Shown piece by piece: positions 1 to 13,634 of a stretch of DNA of 64,000 nt. Made by a program: the position numbers and the translations under genes. The notes under the pieces are model-generated. The model was not told the origin of the DNA. It did not search any database and saw only the letters and a program-made list of their open reading frames with translations. How positions within the stretch are numbered: position 1 is the stretch's first letter; each line of letters starts with the position of its first letter. The stretch comes from Antitrichia curtipendula (Eukaryota; Streptophyta; Bryopsida; Hypnales; Leucodontaceae), in NCBI GenBank assembly GCA_951230915.1, contig OX579640.1, forward strand, positions 17,318,981 to 17,382,980. The letters run 5' to 3'.

Positions 1-94
1 TTTCTACAAGAGTATAGTTTCAAACCTTCTAAGTAGGAGGTTCATAAATCACCCACCTAAAAGCTGAAACTGAACTTTGGGGAGGTGAAGCTTT

Positions 95-340
95 ATGAAA
101 TGTTTTTTAGTAAATTTTCCTTGAAAGACAAGTGGAATTGGCATCTAATCCAAGTCGTTTCATATTTTTATGAGCTTTCTGGAATTAGTTATGAAAATTT
201 GAAGTTGAAATGGCATAGGGCTCTAAAATCGCCCACCTCCTAAAATGTACATTGTTTGTACATTGCTAAAGGCTACAAAAAAGCAACATGTACAAATAGG
301 TGGTACATTTGAGGAAGTGGGCAATTTTAGAGCTCAATGT
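95..340 (+). repeat. Dispersed repeat, copy 1, with palindromic end
   Basis: This segment matches, in inverted orientation, the stretch near 31293-31545. Both hold a module with GGAATTGGCATC-like and TTGAAGTTGAAATG-like words, followed by a palindrome that opens with CTAAAATCGCCCACCTCC. In this copy the palindrome runs about 219-335, with TCTAAAATCGCCCACCTCC on one side and its diverged complement GGAAGTGGGCAATTTTAGAG on the other. No coding potential is seen, so it is probably a non-autonomous DNA transposon. The exact ends are uncertain. Confidence 0.5.
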
Positions 341-2898
341 GCACTTTTAAAACCTCCTACCTTATAGGGCTAGAGTTCTTTCACTTTGTTGTAGTGTTCC
401 ATTGGTGCACCGTTTGTTGTTTTCTCTTTGCAGTAGTGTTCTATGTTTGCCTTGTTTTTTTGTTGACTGTTTTGTCCCCCATGGCTATTATGTGGAGTTC
501 TAAATTTTCTCCAAAAGAGAGGCAATTCTTTGAAGTACAAGCTTGAGGAGCTTCCAAAGAGGTACCAAAGTAACGCGTTGACGTGTGGCATTAGAAAGGG
601 CATGGTTAGTTGCGGCATATAGGATCTTCAATGATCTTGACACCAATATAACCATTTGACATTTAAGGTAGGTGGTTGAGGGTTTTGATTCTTAGCAATC
701 AATGTACGTGGAGCATGTTGTCAACGTGGATCACATTGGAGAATTAGAGAAGATGTTTGGTGAGGTTAAAGTTCAACTATTCAATGTCACCAAATTAAAG
801 GCTTGAAGATTATATTATCCTGTCAACTAAATAGGCTAAGGATTCTATTGAGAAATTGGCTTTGGTGGCATTGCTTGCTCACAACAATATATGGTTTAGG
901 CACTCGTGGCTAAAGAAGAGGAAGATCTACGTCTCCATATGCCAACATGTAGTTGATTGACACTTCTAAGTGTAGCATGTAAAAATCTTATATATAGATT
1001 ATTTTGTTGGGCTTTCTTGTATCTAAATTGTAGGTGTTTGAGAATTCTTCTATGGGCCTCGATACCACAATGAGCAAAATTGTCACAGATGAGGGTAAGG
1101 TATAAATGTCTCTCATTTTATCTTGTTTTTGTTTGTTTGGAGGGCTTTGCATGTTGAATTTTCCTTCTTACATCTTGTGAATTCCTTCTATTTAATTTTA
1201 TTGGGCCTCTTTTTAAATATTTTTATTTATAATTTTATCAATCATAATGACAAATAATTTTCTATAGTTGATATTGCCATTTTTTGGATTAATAGAGTCT
1301 TTGCCTCTACTTGTCATATCAAATCTTTAGCTTATTTTTATTTTAATGCCAAGCTTGTCTATGTAGATGCTCTAGTTTCTTCAAAATGTAGTGGTTTTTT
1401 ACCATGTAGGGTGGATCTCTAACCAGCTAGGATACCTACACAGCTACACTGTTTTTCAGTGACCCGTTTCAATAAGGCTAGGCTAGCAAGCATGTTGGAG
1501 ATTCTCTAACAAAGTGCAAAACCAATTAGACAGGACTAGCTATATATAACATTCAATAGCCTTCAGAGAGGCTGCCTCTTTGTGGATGCCAATTTTATAA
1601 AAAAATTGATTCATTTGATTTTAGATATGTGAATAGGATAGAAAGTTAGTCTATTTTTCCATTATGGTATGTCAAATGGCTAGATATGATAAGTCAAAAG
1701 ATGAAAGACATTTTAATAGATACGAACTAGGCTAATAGGCTAAGATTCGAACCAGGTTAGTCATACTTCTCCAAGAACTGATGCATCCTTTGTCGATTCC
1801 CCCTTTTGAAACTATAAGATAAGGTCCAATGGTCTCTCTCACTTAGAAGAGCAACCAGCTTTCTCCCATATCATTTTTATAATATTGTAATATTTGCCGA
1901 AGCTACTGATGATATAAATTTGTTAAGTTTGTTAAGTATTTGTTAAATTGTCTGTATTGGCTAAGTGCCGTTGTGGGATTGTAGTTATTGGCTTGTGTGC
2001 TCAGCTTAATTCAAATTGCGTAAAGTGTATATTGGCTTGCTAAGTCGGTTTTGATTGTGAGTTGTGAGTAGAACAATTCGTGTAAAATTCAGTTGTGAGA
2101 AGTTGCCGAGTGTTATAATTTGGAACTTCCTTGTGAATTAATTTTGCCGAGTGTTGAGTTCTGTGTGTGACTACTGGCTTGATCATGTGCATTTGTAAAT
2201 TGTGAAGATTATTGTGCAAGTACATATATGTTTATCGTAGCTAGACCCATCAACGTAAGTTTCAGTTGAATTGAATTGTGGGATTGTTGAGTGTGCTTGT
2301 GGATACAAGGATCTGTATTTGATGAATAAAAAAAACGTTTGTTTGAGTCATAGTCATAGTTATGGTGTGTGTGAATTTGATCACATGTGGAGCAACTCAA
2401 CTGGAGCTGTGGAGTTGAAGCATCTGTAACTATTTGATTGGAATTGTGTCTGTTTGAAGGTGAGAAAACTACTTGTGTATATTGGTTAAGTGAACCGTGA
2501 AGACTTGCAGCTTTGCGGGGAGTTTGAATGCTGCAACCTGTTGACAATTAGCGGCAGATTGATATGCGTGTTGATTATTTAATAGTACGTCTTGATGATT
2601 CCAAGTGTTGAATCTTATGTGGAACTACTTGCAGAATTCAGAGAGAGTTTAATTGTGTGTTAACTTGGTGGCATCAAAGTGGTCAAACGTACGGTGGATT
2701 GCTGTGAACTAATAGTCTGAAGAAGAAGATTAGTGGAGAAGGCGAGATAAAACCTGTGAGTGATTTGCATGTCCAACTTGCATTGCATTGTGCATTAAAC
2801 TTTGGGTGGAATTGGTGTACAAACAAGTTGCCATTGTTCGGTCTGTTGCTAATTGAGTCGAATTAATTTTGAAACTGATTATCTGAACCAGTCGGCTG

Positions 2899-2937
<39 letters not shown>

Positions 2938-5900
2938 CAAAAACCAGATTCAATAGTCGAGGGTACTTGGATTACACGTTCGTCGACCCCATCAGTTTCA
3001 TTTTGGGAGCCAATTAGCAACTGAAGTGCTGGAAGGATTGGAGCCAGCGCTTTAGATGATTTGATCAGGAGTTAATTAATTTTGCCATACGAAAACCTGA
3101 GTTATGACATATTTTTTTGAGTAATATGAATATCAATTTAGCATAAGCTTTATTAAGATGCGTAGCTTGTAATCGTTTCATTTACTTATACTTGGTCTAA
3201 TTGTAAAATCATAGCTTTTATTAAATTAAGGAAGGATAGCTTGAGAAACGAACAAGTCGACTGGGTCATTGTAAGTAAACTGAATGAAAAGGGTGTAGGA
3301 CGGTCATAGGGTAAGATATTAACCCCACGGTCAGGGATGTTCACTTGATCTAATGGAACCAATCAAGAACAACTAAAGCCAAAGATAAATTGACTTGGAA
3401 AAGCTAAAAGCTATGGGATAGACGTGAAGAATAAAATCGACTAAACCAGGAATGTTCATAATCCTTTCACGCTTTGCATACAATGCAGATTGATAGAAAA
3501 TACTGCTTTGATATTTGCATTTTAATATGGCAATTAGACTAGTAATTATAGCACCGCTTAGACAAGAGAGAACAAAAAGAGAAATTTATTAATTAAGGAA
3601 ATTTGTCCCTAAAAGTTTTTAATTGTATTTCAAATATATAACTTGGTAATTGATTACGTTGATAGAGCATGCATAAATGACAATTTGACAATTCCCTATG
3701 ACAATTCGATCTGAGGATTTGACACAAGCCAACCACTAGATAGGAATGTGAATGCATCCATTGTGCCTTATATATATATGGATTGAGATAATTTGACAAT
3801 GAATGTGGTTTTATTTATCCAATTCCAAAACAATCCCTAGAACGAAGTAGACAAATGTCAAAAAAAAAAAAGTGACCTTAGTCACAATACGGTACACTTA
3901 TTGACCTTTCCATAGAAATTAAACCCCTTACACTAGTTGGCCTGTGGTTTTGTCTATCAGGCTAAATTTACATTACACTTTCCCTCTTTGGAGGTCTCAT
4001 TTACAAAATTCATCCTTGACCTCTAGTGGGTAGCAAAGAAGGTTAGCTTGATGAATCATCAATTAGTCCCAATTTTAGTTTAAGCCAACAAGAGCATGAA
4101 GAATTATTGTCAGTAACTCCTTTCTTAGGAGTTGACCAACTAAAATCACTAATTATAAGTGTAGATTTTCAGCCAGTTGTGTAGCCGTTCCGTTGTGGCT
4201 ATTAGGTCAATTAACCACTATAAATTACTCATGAATTTTCAATCTAGTAACTTCCTTTCTAGAAATTTTGACGCGTGACAATTAGCTATTGATGGTGTGG
4301 AATATTCCACATCATTTCGTTGGGAGGAAGGCAACCCTTCCCTCTACTACTGAATGTTATGTACAAGAGAGCTTCACTTGGTATGGGCACATATTTTGAA
4401 ACCAAATGTTGTGGCTCATTTTCCCTCCCTTCTACATTCAATTTTTGCACATTTAGAGGACAAATTATTTTTTCAAGAAGTAAGATGTAGCAAGTGATGA
4501 CTCCACCATTCACTTTTTGAATGAAAGCATTATTGAATGAACTTAAGGGAAGAGAAATTTTACCTTTGTATGAAGAAATCTATAGTCCTTTGAGTTTAAT
4601 TATTTCATTTGGATATGTTTTGGACCTTCAATTCATTTGAAACTTTGGGAAGATGTATCTAATATACATTAGATTCAAAATTCAAGGTATTACCAAACTT
4701 TCTAATGATTCTATACCCTCTACAAATCTACAATGGAAGTTGCCTATACTTTAGAGGTGTTCAAAATTTATTTTTGCCAATTTTGACTATCTCAATCTCA
4801 CAAACTCCTTTGAATTTGGTGCTAAAATTTGGTGAGTAAGTAACTATTGAAGGTAACTTTACGATCTAATGGTTGAAAATTTTCAAAAACTAGTAAATTT
4901 TTTCTTTAAACCACATTTTCACACTTGCCTCTAATTTCATTAGTTTTACTATTTTTATTCCAAGAAACTTTTAGGATTAATACTCATTGTAAAAGCTTCA
5001 ATAAAAGTCATGTAATATATCAATGGAAAGAAGAAAGAATGTTCTACATGACTTAATAATATACATATTTTAGAGGAATTCTAATTATTTATCATAAAAT
5101 TGCAAAACTAATCTTACTATTTTTATTTCAAGCACTTTGGGGAAGGAGGATTCAAGTGATAATTTTACTCTTCACAATCTATACACCTTTACTTACATAT
5201 GATTTATGTCAAATTACCATTATCAAGCTTAAATTGGATTTTTATAAGATCTAAATCAAGCAAGTTATTATGATTTTCTACAGATTTAAGTAAACCATAT
5301 GAATCTAATGGTGTAATAGAAACATGATTTTTTTTAAAAAGAAAGTGAAGGTTGAGTTGAGAAACTAGTATGCGAATTTAATTCAAAAAATATTTTTGAA
5401 AGAAAAAACACAATTTTGTGAATTTAGGATTTTTTTAATAGGGCTTGAAATTGCAATGTACAGTGGGGGTACATTTCATTTAGGAAATTTTCAGTCAGTT
5501 TTCACTAGAACATTTAACAACTTTACAAAGCTCTAATGTAATAAAAAAATTAACTGTTTTTGAAACTGCAAATTGCATTGGAATTGCAATGAAGTACACT
5601 TCAACTTCATAACAAGTGAAAAACGAGTAATTAAAAACTATACAACAATTTGGATTCCTTTTATACACTATCTACTATACCTTTGGATGATAGTCAAAGA
5701 TTTTTTGCATTTGGATGAAGAACTAGTAAGAAATCATACAAGCAATTCCAGTGGTATGGGAATAAGTATCTCTAAAGCAATTGTGAAGGTTCATTTCTTA
5801 TATGTACCATTGAATACAAGTTGTAATTTTCACAAATGTTGGCAACACTAGATAGTACATAGTGTATAGAAAACATCAAACTCTTTGTATGATTTTCAAT

Positions 5901-6693
5901 TACATGTGTGTTTGAAATGATGATAAAGTAGACTTCAATGTGATTCTAACACAATTTGCAATTTTGTTCATTTTTTAGTGCACACAGGCCTCCCAAAGTT
6001 CTCCTAATCTTAGTAGGATCCAAAAATTCGTAAATGAACTGTACCCCACTATACATCATTACTAAAAGTTTGAAATGTTTGAAATTTAAAAATGATGTCA
6101 AAACTTAAATGGACAAACTTCACCTGTACGTTTCACAGTTCACGCTTGAACTAAGACGAGCTTCACTGTCTTGGTTCAAATCAAACACAATATATGGATA
6201 TTGAAAACAAACAAACTATTGAGATTGATCGAGCATCCAGTTGATGAATTTTTGGCTGCAGGACCCTCTTAGGGGGGGTGCATTAGCCCCGCTAGCGCAC
6301 TGAAATTTCTAGTCTGACTTTAGTCATGACGTTCACTATTGTTATTACATATACATTTTGCTAGCAGGAAGGGAATATTCAACTTCTTTCGCAAGGTGCA
6401 CGTGATCTCGGCGTATTCCTCCCTTCCAACCTGAGCATTGCTTTAAGAAGAAAACAACCTGTTTTTCTGCAGAAACTACTGTGCAGCATGTCTGGTATGT
6501 ACAACATATCTGACTTCCTTCAGATGCTATGATCATCTACTGGCAGTACGCAAACAAAAGGACATGCCGTAGATGAACCCCCATATTCCACGGGGGGCTA
6601 ACCATTTGCTTACTCTTAATGTCGAACTCCAAGAGTGAATATAAGCAGGGAAAGAGCCCAGGAAAGCTTTGCAATCGTTCCAGTGAGAAAAGT
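341..6693. other. AT-rich intergenic DNA, no gene recognised
   Basis: No reading frame here has a recognisable domain or a splice pattern that makes sense. A (TA)n microsatellite of about 17 units lies at 2902-2935. Around 700-800 a short frame gives a hydrophilic peptide fragment (EHVVNVDHIGELEKMFGEV) that looks like decayed coding DNA, but it is too short to assign. The 1.9-3.4 kb part has higher TG/TTG content and could be old retroelement DNA, but no long terminal repeats were found. Confidence 0.5.
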
Positions 6694-9487
6694 TCATTCT
6701 ACGTAGTCGAAATCTTCAGTTATACCAACCTGGTCAGGACAACGAAAGTGATGCCAGACGTGTTAGGATGGGTGTCAGACATGCTAGGCTGAATGACCGA
6801 CGCCTGAAAAGCATGTAAAATGTTTCCGCGCAGTGACAAAATATGCACAGCACTAAGCTACCCAAGCTCTCAGAATGGCAAGGGAAAAACTTTAGAGATT
6901 GAGATGATGAATCCCTACCTCCTTGTACAGCTCTTCAAGCTTATCTCGTGCTTCAGGAAATCTCTTCGATATCCACTTTTGCAGTGCAAAAACGTTGTCT
7001 GTGTACACGACAAATGACCTCAATTTCACGATTTTGTTTCAAGATTCTAGACCTATTGAAGACAAAAGTATATAATTTCTCCCTAGCCAAAGGGAAACAC
7101 AAATAAAGGCACATAAGATATAGTAGGCTCACCGGTCCATCGATTAGCCGACTCATGGGCAATCTTGGTTGCAATTCCTGTCATTAACAAAAAGAAACAC
7201 CATCAGAGTAGCACGGTTAAACCACAATAACACCAGAAGCAGCTTAGAAGTGGGACTAGGAAGTGTGCAATACGAGCATGATACATCGGTAGTAAAACAG
7301 GAAACGAGAGATAATGGCTTACTCATGGACTCATACACCGCTGGGTCATTATCTGCATATTTGTTGATCTCCTCCTGCGAACATAATATTTAACAACTTA
7401 TTTACCATATTCAAGATTTTACAAGCCAGAAACAGGAACCATGGTGCGTAACAAGGTAAAGAATTAATGTTAACCGTTGGAAGTAAAATGCAGGCAAAGA
7501 TTATAGAAACTACCGAAAAAACAGTACCTGGAGTTCTTTGTGCTTCTTTTCCATGGAATTCAACTCCACCAACGCAGCTTGCCGCTCAGCCTGGACCAAA
7601 AAACATGGGCATTCATTAAATCTCATTCTGGTCCCCTTTACTTGTCATGCAAACCCGAGATTTCGAGCTGAAGTTCACTACCATTTAATAAAAATGGTCA
7701 ATATTCAGACTCTCATAAACAAATGCATGTCCAAATCTCGAACTTCCACCTAATAGCCTCATAAAGAATAACTTACATTTGGTCTACAAGCCACCGGGTA
7801 CGGTATACATGATAATAAAAGGTTTTACAACACAAAAGATCAATTTCCTTCGATCTGCACAAAGACATGGGTTGCTAACATGGAGAATTATACGGAAGGG
7901 AGTTTGAACCAGGACTTATGAGGCACAATCAATTACCGAGTCCTCTCGACCTTCTTTGCAACTTTCAAGTTTGTCCTTCAGTTCAGATTCTCGATTTTTC
8001 AAGGCCGCATGATCGTTCTCCAGTTTTGCACGCACTTGTCTCAGCTGCAAGAAATCAACTATGAATCCTGTCACGATATGTTCTGCACAGTTATTTCTAT
8101 AATTCTTAACGAATAAAGACCAAAGTTTCATTCGCAACTTGAAGCTTTCTAAGCAGCAAAGTGCACTCTCTATACTTTGCTAAATGCAAGCTTGAACAAT
8201 TGTTTGGGGTTCCCAAGAGAGCTTTGACGTCACTAACAGGTAGAGCTTCAATACTCAGCGCTAACATCAAGCACGAAATAACATCCTCGCCATATACAAA
8301 TTCTGAAAGCCTCAGACAGAGTAGCACCATGTTATGACTGATTCCTTGCTGTACACTACGATTCCAATGCAAAGATGGTATGATTAAGTCTACAGTCAGA
8401 CAGTACCTGATTTCCAGCGCGACTTGGAAGACTCCAAAAATACACCTACAAAAGATATGAGTAAGATAAATTAGACTACACGGACAACCCAACACCTCTG
8501 CTCTTTTACTATTGCAAAACTATCGCAAAACTACTTGCAAAGGCAAATCAGCAAGAACCGGTTTGTGATTTGAATAAATTCGTGATCTCCAGATTATAAG
8601 CATAATGAACCAGTTCAATTGCATCATTCTCTCGTAAATTCAGAAATAGAAAATCAAAATGCAAAGTTCGTTTCTAACTTTCTAGCTCCCAAAATTCTTA
8701 GCAGCATGTTTTGCAAAGAAGATGCAGACGACTCACAGACGTTCCGATCTTATCTTTGAAAACAAGATCATCGTCGACTAAGCTCTGTACGACATCTTTC
8801 ACTGACTGGCTGATAACTCCCTTCTTTGGTCCAAGCTTCTCCAGATCTTTCAACTTCAAAATCGATCACATTACTTGTCGTCAGCACTTGGTCACGTTCA
8901 CCACAAACTAGCAGGAGAACACTTACATGAAATGCCTCTACAAACTCAAAAAGAGGAGCAAGCTACCAGCTCTCAGAGACAGGAAGCGCTCAGATGATTC
9001 AAGCATATAAAATTCAAGAAAATTCCACTCCTAGTCTACGCTCAAACCTGCATAGGAAAGATAACGCAAAATGTACTTACCTGAAAGAAGCTTTGGCTAT
9101 CATAAAAAACTTCAAGCATCTTATCCCGCTTCTCCTCCAAAGATAATCCTCTTTTCTTCGACTAGAAGATGCCACAAAACAAGCTGACTGTAAATTCTGC
9201 ACTTCATCAAACCTACCACACTCCGTAAACAAACCTCTACAATTTAAATAGCATTAAATACAACCAAAGGGAGGTAGAGCCAGCTCAGTGTCGATGAAAC
9301 TCTCAGACTTCCAACTGAAATAAGTTACAGAATTTGACCAAGCCAACTGTCTTTAATTTCCGAACCTCTCTTCGACATTGCCCTGGCGATCGGACCAAAT
9401 TTCACGGAGTTGGAATTTAGCCTAAGAATTACACAGCAACAAATACATCGATTCTGCGCATCTCCTTATAAGTGCACGACTCACCAT
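6694..9487 (-). CDS. Meiotic nuclear division protein 1 (MND1), complete, ten exons
   Basis: MND1 partners HOP2 and helps RAD51/DMC1 in strand invasion and homologue pairing during meiosis, in the nucleus. Coding exons on the minus strand are 9485-9487, 9081-9161, 8737-8853, 8407-8445, 7937-8044, 7528-7590, 7323-7374, 7133-7177, 6919-6998 and 6694-6729, giving 207 residues; human MND1 is about 205. All junctions are GT-AG and in phase. The N-terminal winged-helix part has [43 protein letters not shown] and [13 protein letters not shown] charged coiled coil follows (about residues 80-150), then [18 protein letters not shown] and the C-terminal [10 protein letters not shown] before TGA. These match plant MND1 almost block for block. 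Exon 1 holds only the ATG, followed by a strong GTGAGT donor. No lesion is seen, so this gene is probably functional. Confidence 0.94.
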
Positions 9488-10300
9488 TTTTTCAACACCA
9501 CGATTCGGATGGAGCTTTCCCTAGCCTCTATCCAGAAGCACGAAATAAAACCTTTCCTAGGTTTCGTTCAGGTTACAAGAATTGTAGGCTGCGCCTCGTG
9601 ATTCTGCACCAAAAATAAATAAAAATGATAACTCCGATAAGCGGCATAACAAAGAATTGAAATGAGTAAGAAAATAAGAAAGAATGCGGATATTTATCTA
9701 CACAGATCTCTCGTGTGAGCCTGCTTACAACCACGAAAATTGCAGCACTGAGAATTCAATTGTCTTCATTCCAGCTAGCGCATCTATCCAAGCAAACAAG
9801 CTTGCTCATCCAGAAGCATTGTCCAAACACGGAGACTAGGAGATTCACTAGCGGAGGGAAACCTGAGAAGCAGATAGTGTAAAATTATTCTCTCTCGCAT
9901 ACAACAGACTCCCAAGAAGCAAACCATCAGAGGCAAATCCCTTAGCAAGCAAATTGGATCAATGTGATCAGAGTACCGAAATTGGTGAAAGAAAATGTGA
10001 TTGATAGTCAGAGATGCGGCCAAACCTTTATTTAATTTGCGGCTAACGCCCCCGGCGACCTTGTTCAATGGCAAACCAGTTTGGCATCAATTGCAAGAGC
10101 AGTCTAAAAGTCGGAGAGACAGGATGAAACGAGGGCTTGAACGACAAGCCAAATGCTTCCCGCCTGAAAATTTAGGTCAGGCCACCGAGGTTGGAGAGGA
10201 CTTGAAATTTATAATTTATAATAATTTCCCAGACAGGCAAATGTGAAAACAAGGTAATAGCAATTCAAATAATATTTTTTAGGAAAAATATAGTTTTCTA
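9488..10300 (-). promoter_or_regulatory. Probable 5' leader and promoter region of MND1
   Basis: This stretch upstream of the MND1 start codon is richer in GC than the surrounding DNA. It has no reading frame with a recognisable domain on either strand. TTCCCGCC at 10157-10164 resembles an E2F site, which would suit a cell-cycle or meiotic gene, but one short match is weak evidence. The transcription start was not identified. Confidence 0.35.
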
Positions 10301-10487
10301 ACGAATTTTTGAAGTGTTTAGTCCAAATAACCACACATAGTCATTGGCCTTCCCCTTAATCAATGTCAATGTTATGTCAATGTAGAGATTGAGCATCCAT
10401 AATGGTCATATTATTCATTTAAGATGGTCAAAGTCTCATCCTAAAATGGCTACAACATCAATGTCCTAAAATAATCACTTTTTATTA

Positions 10488-11057
10488 CTACCTCCATCCT
10501 AAAATGATCTTCCTATTGGACAAAATGTTCCAAATTAAAGCTAAAAATAACATTTTATATACATGTTTTGCACCGTAAGTAGAGTTTGGTGCACTCTCAA
10601 CATTTAAGAAAAATTGAGGCTTGAGAGTCCTTTTTTAAGATGTAGTTTTGGAGTATTGAAAAGTGGAATCTTGGAGGCGTTTTCAAAGAACACCAGTGGT
10701 CATTTAATTGTTGAGTGTGAGGTTTTCATTTTATGGACATTTAATATGTGCCCAAGACTACATGTTTATACTTCTATTTTGTCTCCCAAAGCTTCATCTC
10801 CTTTAATTGAGAAATACTCAAAGATATACAAAAAAGAATGATGAACAATGTTGATTGATCCCTCTAATCATTTCATTTGTCTTTCAATTGATGATTGCAC
10901 AGATGGAGGGGGAATTACAACTCAAAGTTGTTTTGCAAGTCCCCAAAAGCAATCAAAAGTCAACTTTTACCTATTCCAACGTCACAAAAGCAACATAAAG
11001 ATCATTTTGGGACAAAAAATTAAAGTCAGCAAGAAGATCATTATGGGACAGAGGGAG
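10488..11057. mobile_element. Non-autonomous mariner/Stowaway-type element
   Basis: The left end reads CTACCTCCATCCTAAAATGA and the right end, on the other strand, CTCCCTCTGTCCCATAATGA. These are imperfect terminal inverted repeats of the CTCCCTCCGTCCCAAAAT type known from plant Stowaway/mariner elements. A TA dinucleotide flanks each end (10486-10487 and 11058-11059), as expected for the TA target duplication. At 570 bp with no transposase it must rely on an enzyme made elsewhere. Words such as GATCATT-TGGGAC recur just inside the right end. Confidence 0.75.
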
Positions 11058-11744
11058 TATAATTTTATACCTCCTAAACTAAAAGAATCTTATTATTATG
11101 GTCAATGATTCACATTAGTAATGCCTCTCATAACTTTGGTTGTGGCCACTATTCATTCCACTATATTTCAAATTTTAATTACTCGACAATGTTAGCTTTA
11201 GTTTGAACCTAGGGTTGAACACATGCCTAGTGAATGGGCCTTCTAGCCTTAAACGTAACACAATGTACCCAAAAGATGTAAACAACTCTGTCTAATACCA
11301 AAAGCAAAAAACCCTTTAATGTGAAAAAACGTGATATTGTTGAATTCCATATGGAACAAGGGCGGTGTAACCATAGGGCTCTGTCTTAGGTAAACATCAC
11401 TTATATTAGTTTATTGATTGTGGACAGAAGAAAATTAAATAAAAATATTTAAACAAAATAAATACCAATAGTGGAAAAAATGATAAAGATGAACTATTCA
11501 TATTAGCTGATAATAAGTTGTTGCTAAAAAATCAATGAAAAAATTTAAAAATATATGATTATAAAATTTTATATAAAATTTCAAATTGTCTTAGTTTGCA
11601 ATGTCATCTTCAAAAGTATATCATTTTCAATTTTTGTTTATAGATGTATGACAAATAAACTATTTCATAAATGATGAATTTGAAAATGATTTAATTCTCT
11701 ATACAATGGAGTATTCAACAAACTTTCAATGCTAACATAATCAC
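11058..11744. other. AT-rich spacer
   Basis: The interval between the mariner-type element and the first foldback element shows no gene, RNA or clear repeat structure. Confidence 0.5.
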
Positions 11745-12939
11745 ATTAACCCCTAAAGTTCCATGACTATGTTTTTACTGAAAACGCTCAAGAATTGTCA
11801 TTTTTAGTACAAGTACCAAATTCTTGAAAAAAACTTTTTTTGACACATCTAACTATAGGATCTTGTAGTATGCTGACTTCATAACATGTGGTAAAAATTT
11901 CAGAAATTTCCACCGCGTGGATTGCAAGATATAAGAATTCAAAATTACTGAAATTGTTTTTTTGACCCTGCGAAAAATCGGGCAGCTGCACTTCAGAAGC
12001 TCACTTTTCTATGAAAAAATGTCCAAATTGGTGGTGCTTCTTTGAATTCTTTTTTTTTAGACAAGTTGGCTACATGCTTAAAAAATTTCACACCATTTGG
12101 AATTGTACAACATATAGAAAAAAAATAGTAAGTAGAACAAAGTAGAGAATGATTCAAAATACAAAATTGTTAAGAATTTAGGTGTGGAATTGGAAAATGC
12201 CAATCCCAATGGTCAAAATGTTGTAATAAACAATCTACATCCTATGGTTTTATTTTTTTCAAAAAAATTGAAAATTGAGTAAGATAAAAGACTTCAAAGT
12301 TTATTTCAGAGTAGAGGTTCCATAATTGCCTGCAAACTGAAACCCTTCATAACTTTTGACTCATTGGTCAAAATGGAATGATTAAAAGCTTTCCACGTAT
12401 ATATAACTCTAGAAACCAATTTCAAATTTTTGTTTCTGAAAAAATTGACTTTTTGTGATCTGCCCAGACTGCCCGGCCAAGAAAAAAAGTAATATATTAG
12501 GCCATAACTTTTGACTCGTATTTCCAAATGTCATGAAATTTAGTGCATATGAAAGATATTCCTTGCGCACAACTTCTATCAAAATTTCAGCCAAAAATAT
12601 GAAAATCTGCAGTTGTAAGGACCTGCCCAAAATTTCTATACTGCCAAAACAAGAAAGGATTGATTGTATTTTAACCCTTAAAGAACCAAACTGCATTTTT
12701 TGGCAACATTAATAGTGATCTTAGGCAGCTCACTGCAAATGGAATTATTTATTTATTTATTTGAAATTTTCATAAAAAATGAGCCCAAGGAGTACCTTGA
12801 AAGCCCAACAATTTTCATTACTCTTGGCTATATAGTTAAAATTTATTGTATGATATGTAATTTATAGTGTTCAACATGCAAATTGGGCAGCTCCAAAAAA
12901 TTATTTTATTTTATTTTTATAAATTTATTTTTTAATTAG

Positions 12940-12976
<37 letters not shown>

Positions 12977-13634
12977 TTTGAATCATTCTATTTTGATTAA
13001 TGAGCTGAAAATCATGGGGAATTTTGGTTTGTGAGAGGTAATAGAATCTCTACTTTCAAAATAAACTTTCAAATCTATTATTTAACTAAATTTTCAATGT
13101 TTTTCGAAAAAATAAAATCATAGGATGTAGAATTGTAGATTGCTTATTACAACATAACAACCATTGGAATTGGCATTTTTCAATTCCATACCTAAATTCT
13201 TGACAATTTTAGTAATTTGAATCATTCTCTACTTCTTTCTATTTGTTATTTTTTTCCTATATGTTGTATAATTCCAAATGATCTAAAAAATATTCAAGCA
13301 TATAGCCAGCTTGCCTTCAGAATGAATCCAAAAAAGAACTACCAACATGGATATTTTTTCATATATATGTGACCTTGTAAAGTATAGTTGCTCGATTTTC
13401 CCAGGCCCAAAAAAAGGATTTATGTCACTTCAAATACTAATATCTTGCAATCTACATAGTGAAAAATTTTGAGTTTTTTTTCACATCTTCTCAAACAAGC
13501 TTACTACAAGATCCTATTGTTACATATGTTCAAAAATGCATTTTTTCAAAAATTTGTTTTTTGTATATTAAAATTGGCAATTTTGGATCGTTTTTTGGTG
13601 AAAACATAGTAAATAACCTTTCGGGATTAATAAT
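11745..13634. mobile_element. Large foldback element (long imperfect inverted repeat)
   Basis: The left arm, about 11745-12405, and the right arm, about 12965-13634, are diverged reverse complements. Matching pairs run from the tips inward: TAGGATCTTGTAGTA / TACTACAAGATCCTA, then GGTGTGGAATTGGAAAATGCC / GGAATTGGCATTTTTCAATTCC, then TACATCCTATGGTTTTATT / AATAAAATCATAGGATGTA, and close to the loop AATGGAATGATTAAAAGCTTT / AAGCTTTGAATCATTCTATT. The loop carries a (TA)n run at about 12943-12972. No open frame resembles a transposase. Such elements usually move in trans, and their transcripts can form long hairpins. Confidence 0.7.

Noticed and set aside
1900..3400. Possible LTR retroelement leader around the (TA)n run
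   Set aside because: No paired long terminal repeats, no tRNA primer-binding site and no gag or pol similarity were found.
9366..9378. ATGTCGAAGAGAGGT on the minus strand, which would read MSKRG like the start of MND1
   Set aside because: It lies inside intron 1, has no donor that joins it in frame to exon 2, and the ATG/GTGAGT exon upstream gives the exact family N-terminus. It may be chance or a small duplication.
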